Of a stretch of 34,329 nucleotides of DNA, positions 7,495 through 14,273 are shown piece after piece (position 1 is the stretch's first letter; every line of letters begins with the position of its first letter). The stretch lies in contig CAZVCJ010000024.1 of NCBI GenBank assembly GCA_964625745.1, forward strand, positions 1-34,329, given 5' to 3'. Below the pieces are notes generated by a model, which was not told the origin of the DNA, searched no databases, and worked only from the letters and a program-made list of their open reading frames with translations. The position numbers and the translations under genes were made by a program. This stretch comes from CAZVCJ01 sp964625745. GTDB lineage: Bacteria > Chloroflexota > Anaerolineae > VGOG01.

Positions 7495-8253
7495 CTAGGT
7501 TGAGACCCACTCGTCGTATTGGGCCATGATCTCATCGGTGATGTTCAGGTTGGAGGAGACCTGCTGGACGTCTTCCAGCTCCTCCAGGGCATCAATGAGG
7601 ATCATGGCCTTGATGGTTTCCTTCTCCCCCAGCTCCGCCAGGCTCTTGGGAATCATGGAGATCTCCGCCGAATCCAGGGTGATTCCCTCGTTCTCCAATG
7701 ATTCCTTGATCCTTTGGAAGTCGCTGGCCAGGGTGAGGACCTCCACCAGGTCGCTTCCGACGATGACATCATCGGCTCCGGCGTCTATGGCCAGCAGCGC
7801 CAACTCGTTGGGATCGGAATCGTTGATGGAGATGGTGATGTAGCCTTTGGACTCGAAGAGCCAGGCCACGCAACCGCTCTCGCCCATGTTGCCGCCGTAG
7901 CGGGAGAAGGCGCGGCGCACATCGGATACTGCCCGGTTGCGATTGTCCGTCAGCACGTGCACCAGCAACGCCACTCCGTGGGGGCCGTAGCCTTCGTAGT
8001 TGACCTCCTCGAGTTCTGCACCCTTTTCGACGCCGGTACCCCGTCTGATGGCTCGCTGGATGTTGTCCTTGGGCATGCTGGCCGCCTTGGCCTTTTCTAC
8101 AGCCAGGCGCAGCTTGAAGTTCGTAGCGGGGTCGCCGCCCTCCCGCGCCGCTATGACGATCTCACGCCCCAGCTTGGTGAAGAGCTGACCTCGCCTGGCG
8201 TCCGCTGCCCCCTTCTTGCGCTTGATCGTTGACCATTTGGAATGTCCTGACAT
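7495..8253 (-). CDS. yebC: YebC/PmpR (TACO1) family protein
   Basis: Conserved cytoplasmic protein described as a transcriptional regulator and, more recently, as a factor helping ribosomes through difficult sequences; which role applies here is not known. The N-terminus MSGHSKWSTIKRKKGAADARRGQLFTK (in two stretches) is diagnostic, as are IQRAIRRGTG, YEGYGPHGVA and NRAVSDVRRAFSRYGGNMGESG. The 252-aa length is typical. The start is ATG at 8253, with AGGAGG seven nt away; the GTG two codons earlier lies too close to the same ribosome site. A TATAAT-like box on the minus strand at 8316-8321 may be its -10 element. First gene of yebC-ruvC-ruvA. Confidence 0.96.
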   Translation of the reverse strand: MSGHSKWSTIKRKKGAADARRGQLFTKLGREIVIAAREGGDPATNFKLRLAVEKAKAASMPKDNIQRAIRRGTGVEKGAELEEVNYEGYGPHGVALLVHVLTDNRNRAVSDVRRAFSRYGGNMGESGCVAWLFESKGYITISINDSDPNELALLAIDAGADDVIVGSDLVEVLTLASDFQRIKESLENEGITLDSAEISMIPKSLAELGEKETIKAMILIDALEELEDVQQVSSNLNITDEIMAQYDEWVST

Positions 8254-8352
8254 AGCCACACCTCCTTACAAACTCGCCCCTTAGGCGGGGTCGAGAGACT
8301 ATGTGGTACGCCATAATTATACTACTGGAGGGAAAAAAAAGCTAGCGGAAAA

Positions 8353-8434
8353 GTGATGCGTGAGGCGTGAAACGTGAAAACGTGAAAACGTGAAACGTGA
8401 ATTGCTGTTCACGTTTCACTCGTCACGTTTCACG
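8353..8434. repeat. Inverted array of GTGAAACG repeats at the dedA stop codon
   Basis: The left side (about 8366-8401) has four to five GTGAAA(A)CGTGAA units; the right side (8408-8434, TTCACGTTTCACTCGTCACG) is the inverse. The dedA stop (8423-8425) lies within it, so the last DedA residues RRET are repeat-encoded. The array separates dedA from yebC. Confidence 0.8.
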
Positions 8435-9073
8435 TCTCGGTCGGAGGCGGTGGCTCAAGAATTCGACCATGACGGGTACAAGGGAGATGAAAATGATAGC
8501 CAGAATGACCAGGGTGAAGTTGCGCTTGACAAAGGAGATGTTGCCAAAGAAGTAGCCTACGAAAGTGAAGACAGCGACCCACATCACCCCGCCTATGACG
8601 TTATAACTGATGAAATGCCAGTAAGTCATCTTCCCAATACCGGCCACAAAGGGCGCAAAGGTGCGGATGATGGGAATGAATCGGGCCAGAATAATGGTCT
8701 TGCCCCCGTGCTTCTCGTAGAAACGGTGGGTGCGGTCCAGATATTCTTTATTCAGGAAAGGCACGTCTTCCCTGCTAAACACCTTCGGCCCCACAAAGTG
8801 CCCTATCCAGTAGTTCGCGGTATCGCCTCCCACAGCCGCCATGCTGAGGAGGATGAATAACCATACGACGTTCAGCGAGCCGAGGGCGGCGAAGCTGCCT
8901 GCGGCGAAGAGCAGGGAATCCCCCGGCAGGATGGGCGTCACCACCAGGCCCGTTTCGAGAAAGATGACGAGAAAAAGGAGCAGATAGGTCCACACGCCGT
9001 AAGTTTGGATGATCACGTTCAGGTGTTTGTCGAGATGCAGAACAAGCTCGATGAGGCTTCGGATTAATTCCAC
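8423..9073 (-). CDS. DedA-family integral membrane protein
   Basis: DedA/VTT-domain membrane protein; relatives flip phospholipids or polyprenyl-phosphate or maintain proton homeostasis. The 216-aa product has hydrophobic segments near 25-45, 60-85, 135-160 and 170-205, and the family motifs FLETGLVVTPILPGDSLLFAAG and ARFIPIIRTFAPFVAGIGKM. The conserved acidic and basic residues of the re-entrant region (Glu in FLETG, Arg in ARFIP and IRTFAP) are present. The start chosen is GTG at 9073 with AAGGAG nine nt upstream; an upstream ATG (9109) in the same frame has no ribosome site. Its C-terminus ends inside a repeat array. Confidence 0.92.
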   Translation of the reverse strand: MELIRSLIELVLHLDKHLNVIIQTYGVWTYLLLFLVIFLETGLVVTPILPGDSLLFAAGSFAALGSLNVVWLFILLSMAAVGGDTANYWIGHFVGPKVFSREDVPFLNKEYLDRTHRFYEKHGGKTIILARFIPIIRTFAPFVAGIGKMTYWHFISYNVIGGVMWVAVFTFVGYFFGNISFVKRNFTLVILAIIFISLVPVMVEFLSHRLRPRRET

Positions 9074-9110
9074 GGTTTGTTTCTCCTTGTGTCGTTTTAG
9101 TGTAAGCATT

Positions 9111-9243
9111 CACCCCTCCCTCTCAGGGAGGGGCAGGGGGAGGGTGGATCCCCACAAACAGACAAGATTCCCTGTGAATTCGACTCGTTCTGGTCTACAA
9201 ATTCCCACCCCCACCCCAGCCCTCCCCCTGCAAGGGGGAGGGA
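9111..9243. repeat. MITE-like inverted pair of G/C-tract repeats
   Basis: The left end (about 9111-9151) contains CCCTCCCTCTCAGGGAGGGG followed by G tracts; the right end (about 9203-9243) carries the related inverse ending CCCTGCAAGGGGGAGGG. The two ends are imperfect inverted repeats around about 50 bp of unrelated DNA. No open frame inside. It fills the space between dedA and the URO-D-like gene. Confidence 0.6.
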
Positions 9244-9244
9244 G

Positions 9245-10300
9245 TTAACCATACGCCTTGACTGCGTCCAGGAAAGCGGCGATGTTGTCCCACGGGATGT
9301 CCGGCTCGTCAATGTCGTAGGCGGGACAGAGGATGAGGCCGGCGCGGCCCAGGGTCTCGATGCGGTGCTTGACCTCCCTGCGAATGTCGTCAGGCCGGGC
9401 AAAGCTGAAGGTAGTCTGGTGGCCCACCGTGCCCCACAGCGCCAGTCGGGGGCCGAACCGCTGGCGGATGCGAACGGCGTCTATATGATCCGGCTGCAGC
9501 GGGTTGATGGCGTTCACGCCGATCTCCATCAGGTCGCCCACGATAGGCTCGAAGTAGCCGTCGCTGTGGTAGAGGACGCGGAGGTCAGGTTTGATGGCCT
9601 GGGCTGCCTGGATGATCATGGCCATCCGAGGCTTGAAGAATTCGCGCCAGGTGGCTGGACTGATCATCATCGTCCCCGGTATCCCCACGTCATCGTCCAG
9701 GGCCAGCACGTCCACCCCGGCGCGGGCCAGCGTTTCAGCGTTGCGGCGAGCCAGGTCGGCCAGCCGGTCCAGGAGAAAGTGCGCCCAGGCTGGGCGCTTG
9801 ACCAGGTCTATGAGAAAATTCTCCAGACCGCGCAGCCGCCAGGCCGCTTCGAACAGCTCACCGCCCAGGTGGGGCAGGTTGCCGCCGGCGGCCAGGCCGC
9901 GGGCGTGCAGGGCCTGCACCTGGCGGGCCAGAGCCTCGACGCAGTAGGGCGCGCTGACATCGGGAAAGGGGAAGTTTTGCACGTCGTCCAGCGAGCGGGC
10001 GCGGGCCAGGGGATTGCGGCGGTCGGGAGCTTCGGGCCGGTAATCCCAGCGGGTGTAGGTTGCCACCTGAGCGGGAGTGCCCAGCCGTGTGTCTGGCTCA
10101 AAAGGCCGGGCCAGGCGAGCCAGTTTCTTCTCCTCCGGCGAGAGGGGGAGCTCGACAAACCGCACGTCCACCATATTATCCCGGTACTGACCACGTGGGA
10201 CCAGGCTGTCGAGGTCCACGTGGTAAAAGCCCAACGCGCAGGGTACGCGGTCCGGTTCGCCGCCATCCAGCGCGGTCAACAATCGTTCGCGAGAGTTCAT
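9245..10300 (-). CDS. URO-D superfamily protein (not HemE)
   Basis: A 351-aa TIM-barrel protein of the uroporphyrinogen decarboxylase superfamily, in the branch near corrinoid methyltransferases. It begins MNSRERLLTALDGGEPDRVP, the standard opening of this branch. It shows LALDDDVGIPGTMMISP, VLYHSDGYFEPIVGDLMEIGVNAINPLQ (in two stretches) and GTVGHQTTFSFARPDDIRREV. The HxC...C zinc site of MtaA-like enzymes is not obvious; the His is in HSDG. The heme-pathway HemE motifs are absent, so the substrate is unknown. The start is ATG 10300, with GGAGGT six nt upstream; a longer open frame runs back into the MFS gene but is rejected. It follows the MFS gene by 82 nt, with a palindrome between. Confidence 0.85.
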   Translation of the reverse strand: MNSRERLLTALDGGEPDRVPCALGFYHVDLDSLVPRGQYRDNMVDVRFVELPLSPEEKKLARLARPFEPDTRLGTPAQVATYTRWDYRPEAPDRRNPLARARSLDDVQNFPFPDVSAPYCVEALARQVQALHARGLAAGGNLPHLGGELFEAAWRLRGLENFLIDLVKRPAWAHFLLDRLADLARRNAETLARAGVDVLALDDDVGIPGTMMISPATWREFFKPRMAMIIQAAQAIKPDLRVLYHSDGYFEPIVGDLMEIGVNAINPLQPDHIDAVRIRQRFGPRLALWGTVGHQTTFSFARPDDIRREVKHRIETLGRAGLILCPAYDIDEPDIPWDNIAAFLDAVKAYG

Positions 10301-10320
10301 GTAGATACCTCCGATTGCGC

Positions 10321-10383
10321 AGAACAGGATTGGCAGAATTTGCGGATCAGAGGAGAAATCCGTAAATCCCGCACATCCTGCTC
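10321..10383. repeat. Palindromic element at the MFS stop codon
   Basis: Imperfect hairpin with arms 10321-10349 (AACAGGATTGGCAGAATTTG, then CGGAT) and 10356-10383 (AATCCGTAAATCCCGC, then ACATCCTG) around a short CAGAGGAGA loop. The right arm touches the MFS stop codon (10383-10385). Confidence 0.65.
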
Positions 10384-11570
10384 TAATGCCTGGATTCCCG
10401 CAACACCCCCGCCACCAGCAGCGCCCCCACCAGCAGCACGGCGGCGTTGAGATAAAACGGCGTGGCGTGTCCCAGGTTGTCGTACAGCCAGCCGCCCGCC
10501 AGCGGACCCAGGGCTGCCCCCAGGAAGTAGGCAAAGGTGTAGAGACCGTAGCTGGTGCCGCGCGTGTCCTGGCCGGCGATGTCGGCGACGAAGGCGCGCT
10601 CCGCGGGCACGGAAGCGGTGTAGCCCAGCGACTCGATGGCCCACAGTATCACCAGCGGGATGAGGCTGCGCAGGTGCGGGATCAGCGCCGAGGCTGCTGC
10701 CCCCACGATCAGCCCAGCGATCATCGGTATCTTGCGCCCCAGGCGGTCAGCGATGCGCCCCATGCGCGAGGGCAGGAAGGAGCTGATCAAGGCGGCTGGC
10801 AGGTAGGCCCATATCAAAGCCGCCACGTCGGCCTGCAACGCATCCTGGAGGAAAACCATCAGCAGCGGCCAGACCATCGCCGATGAAGCGCCGGTGACGC
10901 ACACGATGCCCATTAGCGCCAGCAGTTGGCCGGAGATGGGGTGGCTCTCAATGGGCTGCGCGACTGCCTGCGGGCGCGTCTCCGGCACGCCTCGCCACCC
11001 ACTCCACAGCGCCAACAGCGCGGGCACGGTGTAGGCGGCGAAGAGCCAAAACCAGATCTGCCCCCCACCCAGTCCGGTGTCAGCCAGCCCAAACCAGACG
11101 AAGAACCCCGCCATGGTGCCGATGATCGCTCCCCGGTTGACTGCTTCGTCAATGGTGCCGAAGTCGTGCCCACGCCCTGTCTCTTCGGCGACGTCGGCCA
11201 CGATGGTGTAGGCTGAGAGCCAGAGAAAGGCCTGCCCCAGCCCTTGCACAAGACGAGCGACGGTCAGCAGAAAAACCGTATCGGCGAGGCAGAACACGAC
11301 CATGGCCACGGCATAGCCCAGCAGCCCCAGCAGCAGGAAGGGCCGCCGCCCCCAGCGGTCCAGTGCCCGTCCCAGGAAAGGCCGCACGACGACCGGCACC
11401 AGGGACATGGCCGAGAATAACCCACCCACCTCCAGCGCGGTCGCGCCCAGTTCCTTGCCGTAGATGGGCAGCATGAAGGAGAGGATGCCGAAGGGGAAGG
11501 ACACTAGAAAAATCGCGCGCCAAAGCATACTTAGCGTTCGAGATTGCGATGGCGCTGGCAAGTTGGTCAT
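10383..11570 (-). CDS. Major facilitator superfamily transporter
   Basis: A 395-aa polytopic membrane transporter with about twelve hydrophobic segments in two halves. The loop 2-3 signature is RALDRWGRRPFLL, and the matching second-half loop is RMGRIADRLGRKIPMIAGL. A GLGQAFLWLSAY segment is in helix 4, and YGLYTFAYFLGAALGPLAGG resembles drug-efflux members. Substrate unknown. The start ATG at 11570 has a GGAG four nt away, rather close. It runs into the URO-D-like gene, so the two may form an operon, possibly with the transporter handling the enzyme's substrate or product (inference). Confidence 0.9.
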   Translation of the reverse strand: MTNLPAPSQSRTLSMLWRAIFLVSFPFGILSFMLPIYGKELGATALEVGGLFSAMSLVPVVVRPFLGRALDRWGRRPFLLLGLLGYAVAMVVFCLADTVFLLTVARLVQGLGQAFLWLSAYTIVADVAEETGRGHDFGTIDEAVNRGAIIGTMAGFFVWFGLADTGLGGGQIWFWLFAAYTVPALLALWSGWRGVPETRPQAVAQPIESHPISGQLLALMGIVCVTGASSAMVWPLLMVFLQDALQADVAALIWAYLPAALISSFLPSRMGRIADRLGRKIPMIAGLIVGAAASALIPHLRSLIPLVILWAIESLGYTASVPAERAFVADIAGQDTRGTSYGLYTFAYFLGAALGPLAGGWLYDNLGHATPFYLNAAVLLVGALLVAGVLRESRH

Positions 11571-11620
11571 GGTTCTCCGTCTCTCGATGGAGATGGCGAG
11601 TTGCAGACGGGCGTGATAAC

Positions 11621-11646
11621 AAAAGCCCCTGGCTCCACCAGGGACT
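11621..11646 (-). terminator. Terminator of the HEPN-like module
   Basis: On the minus strand, AGTCCCTGG / CCAGGGGCT form a 9-bp stem (one G-U pair) with a 5-nt loop, followed by TTTTG. It lies 30 nt after the stop of the HEPN-like gene. Confidence 0.7.
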
Positions 11647-11675
11647 TGATTTCAACAGTAGCCACCTACCACTAA

Positions 11676-12056
11676 CTACAGGGAGTTTAGAGCGTCGAGC
11701 ACATTCCGTGCCACGGCAACCGATGATTGGGCCAAGGGAATCGGTCTACCGGTCAGCACATCGTCGTAGTCTGCGCTTGTCCGATTGTCGTACAGCCGGT
11801 CTAGATCAAGACCGATTTTCCGACGGGTTCGATCAGGCGATGATCTGAAGTGATTCATGACCGGCCAGTGATCCTGGCCTGTTTGTGTCGGCGTAAATTC
11901 TCCTTTATCACGCCCAAAGTTCCGAGCAACGCGGAAGGCGGCGTAGTAAGCACGACTGATGGCCGAGCGTAATGAAGCCTCCTCTGGCCCAGGCGAGTTC
12001 GGGTCATGCACCAGTGCATCGGCCAGTGTCAAAAAATCGGCCCAATCGAAACTCAT
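11676..12056 (-). CDS. HEPN-like protein, second gene of a two-gene module
   Basis: A 126-aa protein with the helical pattern of small HEPN proteins: SLRSAISRAYYAAFRVARNF (about 29-48) and LDRLYDNRTSADYDD (about 85-99) are typical of the HEPN group often found as toxin-like or nucleotidyltransferase-linked proteins. The RNase motif Rx4-6H is not seen: after NR come TSADYDD with no His, so it may not cleave RNA. Its ATG overlaps the stop of the upstream gene by four bases (ATGA), indicating translational coupling. A terminator follows. Toxin-antitoxin function is a hypothesis; a non-catalytic role fits the missing motif. Confidence 0.65.
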   Translation of the reverse strand: MSFDWADFLTLADALVHDPNSPGPEEASLRSAISRAYYAAFRVARNFGRDKGEFTPTQTGQDHWPVMNHFRSSPDRTRRKIGLDLDRLYDNRTSADYDDVLTGRPIPLAQSSVAVARNVLDALNSL

Positions 12057-12466
12057 ACAAACTCCAGGTTAAAATTGAACTGTCCGTCAACCCGGTCGAG
12101 CTGATCCAAGAACCATTCCTCGTCGAGCCTGTTCAGTCGAGCCAGAGCCTCATCAACAGGAAGAGGGGTGCGGATGTAGGCAAACAGTTCCTCTAGGCCC
12201 TCCGTTTCGGGGTCGCTGGCAACTTCCAGTGCCACCTGCGGATCAGGCCCAAAGTACTTCTGCAGGTGGACGCGAGCCTCAAGAAGCACCTCAGCGAGTT
12301 GTGGGCGAGCGTGCAGGAAACGTTTTACAGCCGCTGCATCGCGGAGGAAATAGATCTCCTCAAGCCGGCGTAAACGCTGGCTTCGTGTGTCCACCAGAGT
12401 AACATATTGTACGGCGTGGGGCTTAATGGATTCCCTTTGGATGTCAATGTCTACAGCGTGCTTCAT
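12053..12466 (-). CDS. Uncharacterised partner of the HEPN-like protein
   Basis: A 137-aa soluble protein that I cannot assign to a named family. It is acidic in the second half and ends LFAYIRTPLPVDEALARLNR, then LDEEWFLDQLDRVDGQFNFN and LEFV, a pattern I associate with small proteins encoded next to HEPN-like genes. No signal peptide or membrane segment. The start is ATG at 12466 with no ribosome site. A sigma70-type promoter ends seven nt before it, so the mRNA should start at or next to the ATG (leaderless). It overlaps the HEPN-like gene by four bases. Confidence 0.7.
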   Translation of the reverse strand: MKHAVDIDIQRESIKPHAVQYVTLVDTRSQRLRRLEEIYFLRDAAAVKRFLHARPQLAEVLLEARVHLQKYFGPDPQVALEVASDPETEGLEELFAYIRTPLPVDEALARLNRLDEEWFLDQLDRVDGQFNFNLEFV

Positions 12467-12473
12467 GGTTGAT

Positions 12474-12502
12474 AGTATAGCATACAAGCTACGAGAAGTC
12501 AA
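12474..12502 (-). promoter_or_regulatory. Leaderless promoter of the HEPN-like module
   Basis: Minus-strand TTGACT (12502-12497) and TATACT (12479-12474) with a 17-nt spacer. Only seven nt separate the -10 box from the ATG at 12466, so transcription should start at or within a base or two of the start codon. Confidence 0.75.
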
Positions 12503-12504
12503 TC

Positions 12505-13407
12505 CTACGTCCAGAAAATCATCGCTACGCCCACCATCGCCACCATTGTCCCAAAGATAGCTCGTGGGGTGATGCGTTCTTTGAAGACCCAGTGCGACAG
12601 TGGCAGCAGGATCACCGGGCTTAACGCCATCAGCGTGGAGGCGATTCCCACCGGAACTAACTGCACCGCCGCCAGCGAGAGCGTCATGCCGATGAAGGGC
12701 CCCACTACCGTCCCGGCCAGGATGGCCCATCGGGTACGCCCGATGCGCAATCCCTCGACAGTGGGACGGAGCTGGCCCTGGATCAAGGCCCACAGCCAGA
12801 TGACAACTGACGCCACCGATAGCCGCATCAGACTCGCCGAGAGTGCAGGAAAGTCACCGGCCATTCCTCGCTTGGACAGGATCAGCCCCAACGCCTGCCC
12901 GGACGCGCCGCCGATCCCGCACAGCACACCGATGACGTGGCTCCTGGGGTTGCTGTCCACAGAGCTGGAGTTCCTCTGTTCCGAAACCACCCAGGCAACG
13001 CTGCTCACCGTCCCGACGACCGCGCCGATTTCCAGGAGGCTCAGCGTTTCTCCCAAAAAGACCCAGGCCAGCAGCGTACTGATCACCGGCACTAACGTCA
13101 TCAGCAGCATCGAAAGGCGTGCCCCGATCAGGACAAAGGCCTGGAACAACATCGCATCACCCAGCACCAGCCCGCTGATGGCGGACAATCCCAGCCAGCC
13201 CCAGCGGAATGGTTCGGCGTGGATGGGCAACACTTCGCCTTGCCACAACAGATGAGTGATGGCCAGAAAGAAGGCTGCCAGCAGTAGCCGCACCCGGTTG
13301 ACAAGCTGGGAGCCAACCCGCTTACCGGCAATCGTGAAAAAAAGCGACGTGGCTGCCCAGCACACGGCTGTGGCCAGAGCAACGATTTCACCGAGATAAG
13401 CTTGCAA
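12505..13407 (-). CDS. EamA/DMT-family transporter
   Basis: A 300-aa membrane protein with ten predicted helices arranged as two EamA repeats. The first half runs from EIVALATAVCWAATSLFF to VVGTVSSVAWVV; the second begins IGVLCGIGGASGQALGLILS and ends IFGTMVAMVGVAMIFWT. Each half has the conserved late segment with (V)FLGE or FKERI before the last helix (AWVFLGETLSLLEIGA, LSHWVFKERITPRAIFG). It probably exports a small metabolite; the substrate is unknown. The start is TTG at 13407, with AAGG seven nt upstream. It starts 20 nt after the stop of the pRiA4b-like gene, so the two are probably one transcript. Confidence 0.9.
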   Translation of the reverse strand: MQAYLGEIVALATAVCWAATSLFFTIAGKRVGSQLVNRVRLLLAAFFLAITHLLWQGEVLPIHAEPFRWGWLGLSAISGLVLGDAMLFQAFVLIGARLSMLLMTLVPVISTLLAWVFLGETLSLLEIGAVVGTVSSVAWVVSEQRNSSSVDSNPRSHVIGVLCGIGGASGQALGLILSKRGMAGDFPALSASLMRLSVASVVIWLWALIQGQLRPTVEGLRIGRTRWAILAGTVVGPFIGMTLSLAAVQLVPVGIASTLMALSPVILLPLSHWVFKERITPRAIFGTMVAMVGVAMIFWT

Positions 13408-13427
13408 AGCTAAGCCTTCCCTTTGCC

Positions 13428-14024
13428 CTATTCGTCCCAGATGGGATACTGCTCTGGCGACTCACCCACCGACTCGACCAGGCGGGGATACTCGACGTCG
13501 GGGTCGGCGTTCTCGTTGATGGCGTGCACACGCACTTTGAAGCGCCAATCGTCGCCGTAGTCGAAGAGATACATGAACTCTTGCCTTGGCTCCAGATCCA
13601 GTTCTTCAAGCGTTGTGATCTGGACGTTGCCTGGGCTCAGTTCATCTTCTTCTGCGAAGTAGTCGTCCCAAAACGCATCCACGTGGGCTTGCATCTCTTC
13701 CACCGTCATCCCCTCACCGCCGCCAAAGAGGGCACGCAAGGACTGTTCGCGCTCTTCGGGAGTGGGATCGGGCCATTCTTCCTCTTCGTCTTCGTCGTCT
13801 ATAGGCTCTCCCCACGGAGTGTAGCCTTCGGGCAGGCAATACTCGCTGCTCTCATCCCACGCCTGGCCGCTCATGAAGAACGAATAGAGGTGATCAGTGT
13901 CCCACTCGTAGGCATCCTGGATGGCGAAATGCAAGTCCTCCAGGGTTTGATCGGCGCTCATCTCGATCTTGCGCCACACCCGCCCTGTGCCGGGCAGGGA
14001 TACGTGAAAAGTGTAAGTTTTCAT
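13428..14024 (-). CDS. Plasmid pRiA4b ORF-3-like protein
   Basis: A 198-aa soluble protein of the pRiA4b ORF-3 family (also known from an IS1096 passenger gene), function unknown. It starts with the family opening KTYTFHVSLPGTGRVWRKIE, then LEDLHFAIQDAYEW, and ends with FDYGDDWRFKVRVH and PRLVESVGESPEQYP. Between them is an acidic, low-complexity insert (DDEDEEEEWPDPTPEE, about 77-92). The start chosen is ATG 14024, with GGAGG seven nt upstream; the TTG one codon earlier is less likely. No transposase is nearby, so there is no sign that it is mobile here. Confidence 0.88.
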   Translation of the reverse strand: MKTYTFHVSLPGTGRVWRKIEMSADQTLEDLHFAIQDAYEWDTDHLYSFFMSGQAWDESSEYCLPEGYTPWGEPIDDEDEEEEWPDPTPEEREQSLRALFGGGEGMTVEEMQAHVDAFWDDYFAEEDELSPGNVQITTLEELDLEPRQEFMYLFDYGDDWRFKVRVHAINENADPDVEYPRLVESVGESPEQYPIWDE

Positions 14025-14053
14025 CAAACTCCCTCCTCTCTGTAAGTCCCCAG

Positions 14054-14082
14054 ATTATAGCACAACGGCGGCGAGTGCACAA
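14054..14082 (-). promoter_or_regulatory. Probable promoter of the pRiA4b-like/EamA operon
   Basis: Minus-strand TATAAT (14059-14054), with TTGTGC 17 nt upstream (14082-14077). The -10 box is perfect and the -35 poor. It lies 29 nt before the start codon. Confidence 0.5.
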
Positions 14083-14141
14083 ACTACCGCGCCCGCCGCC
14101 CCGCTTTCTCTACACCGGCCAATGTTGGTCAGATCCGAATG

Positions 14142-14252
14142 TTATGTCTCCTCTTCTGTGATCTCTTTGAAAGTCAAAGCAACATCCTCAACCACAGCGC
14201 GCCACAGCCTGGCCCCTGGCTCGGCGCTGGCATGGGTCGGATCGCCGATCAC
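14142..14252 (-). pseudogene. Creatininase-like C-terminal relic
   Basis: A 36-codon open frame from GTG 14252 reading VIGDPTHASAEPGARLWRAV, then VEDVALTFKEITEEET. It matches the usual last segment of creatininase-family amidohydrolases (GVIGDPxxAtaExG...). The frame is also open a few codons upstream (STSR). The rest of that about 250-aa family is absent; immediately upstream is the intact aminotransferase. AAGGAG lies 10 nt before the GTG, so it might still be translated as a short peptide. Most likely the remains of a deleted gene. Confidence 0.5.
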
Positions 14253-14273
14253 CCTAGATGTACTCCTTTTGGG

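Noticed and set aside
8366..8401. Possible CRISPR-like repeats
   Set aside because: The repeated words are 7-12 nt with almost no spacers and face inverted copies; no cas gene is present. They are a palindromic array.
10301..10534. N-terminal extension of the URO-D-like protein
   Set aside because: The extra 78 codons overlap the MFS gene and a palindrome and give low-complexity sequence. The inner ATG at 10300 has a good ribosome site and the family's standard N-terminus.
12467..12793. Upstream extension of the HEPN partner gene
   Set aside because: It would overlap the EamA gene; the promoter directly before ATG 12466 fixes the start.
13428..14024. Insertion sequence suggested by the pRiA4b/IS1096 family name
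   Set aside because: No transposase, terminal inverted repeats or target duplication were seen; the family is common in chromosomes.
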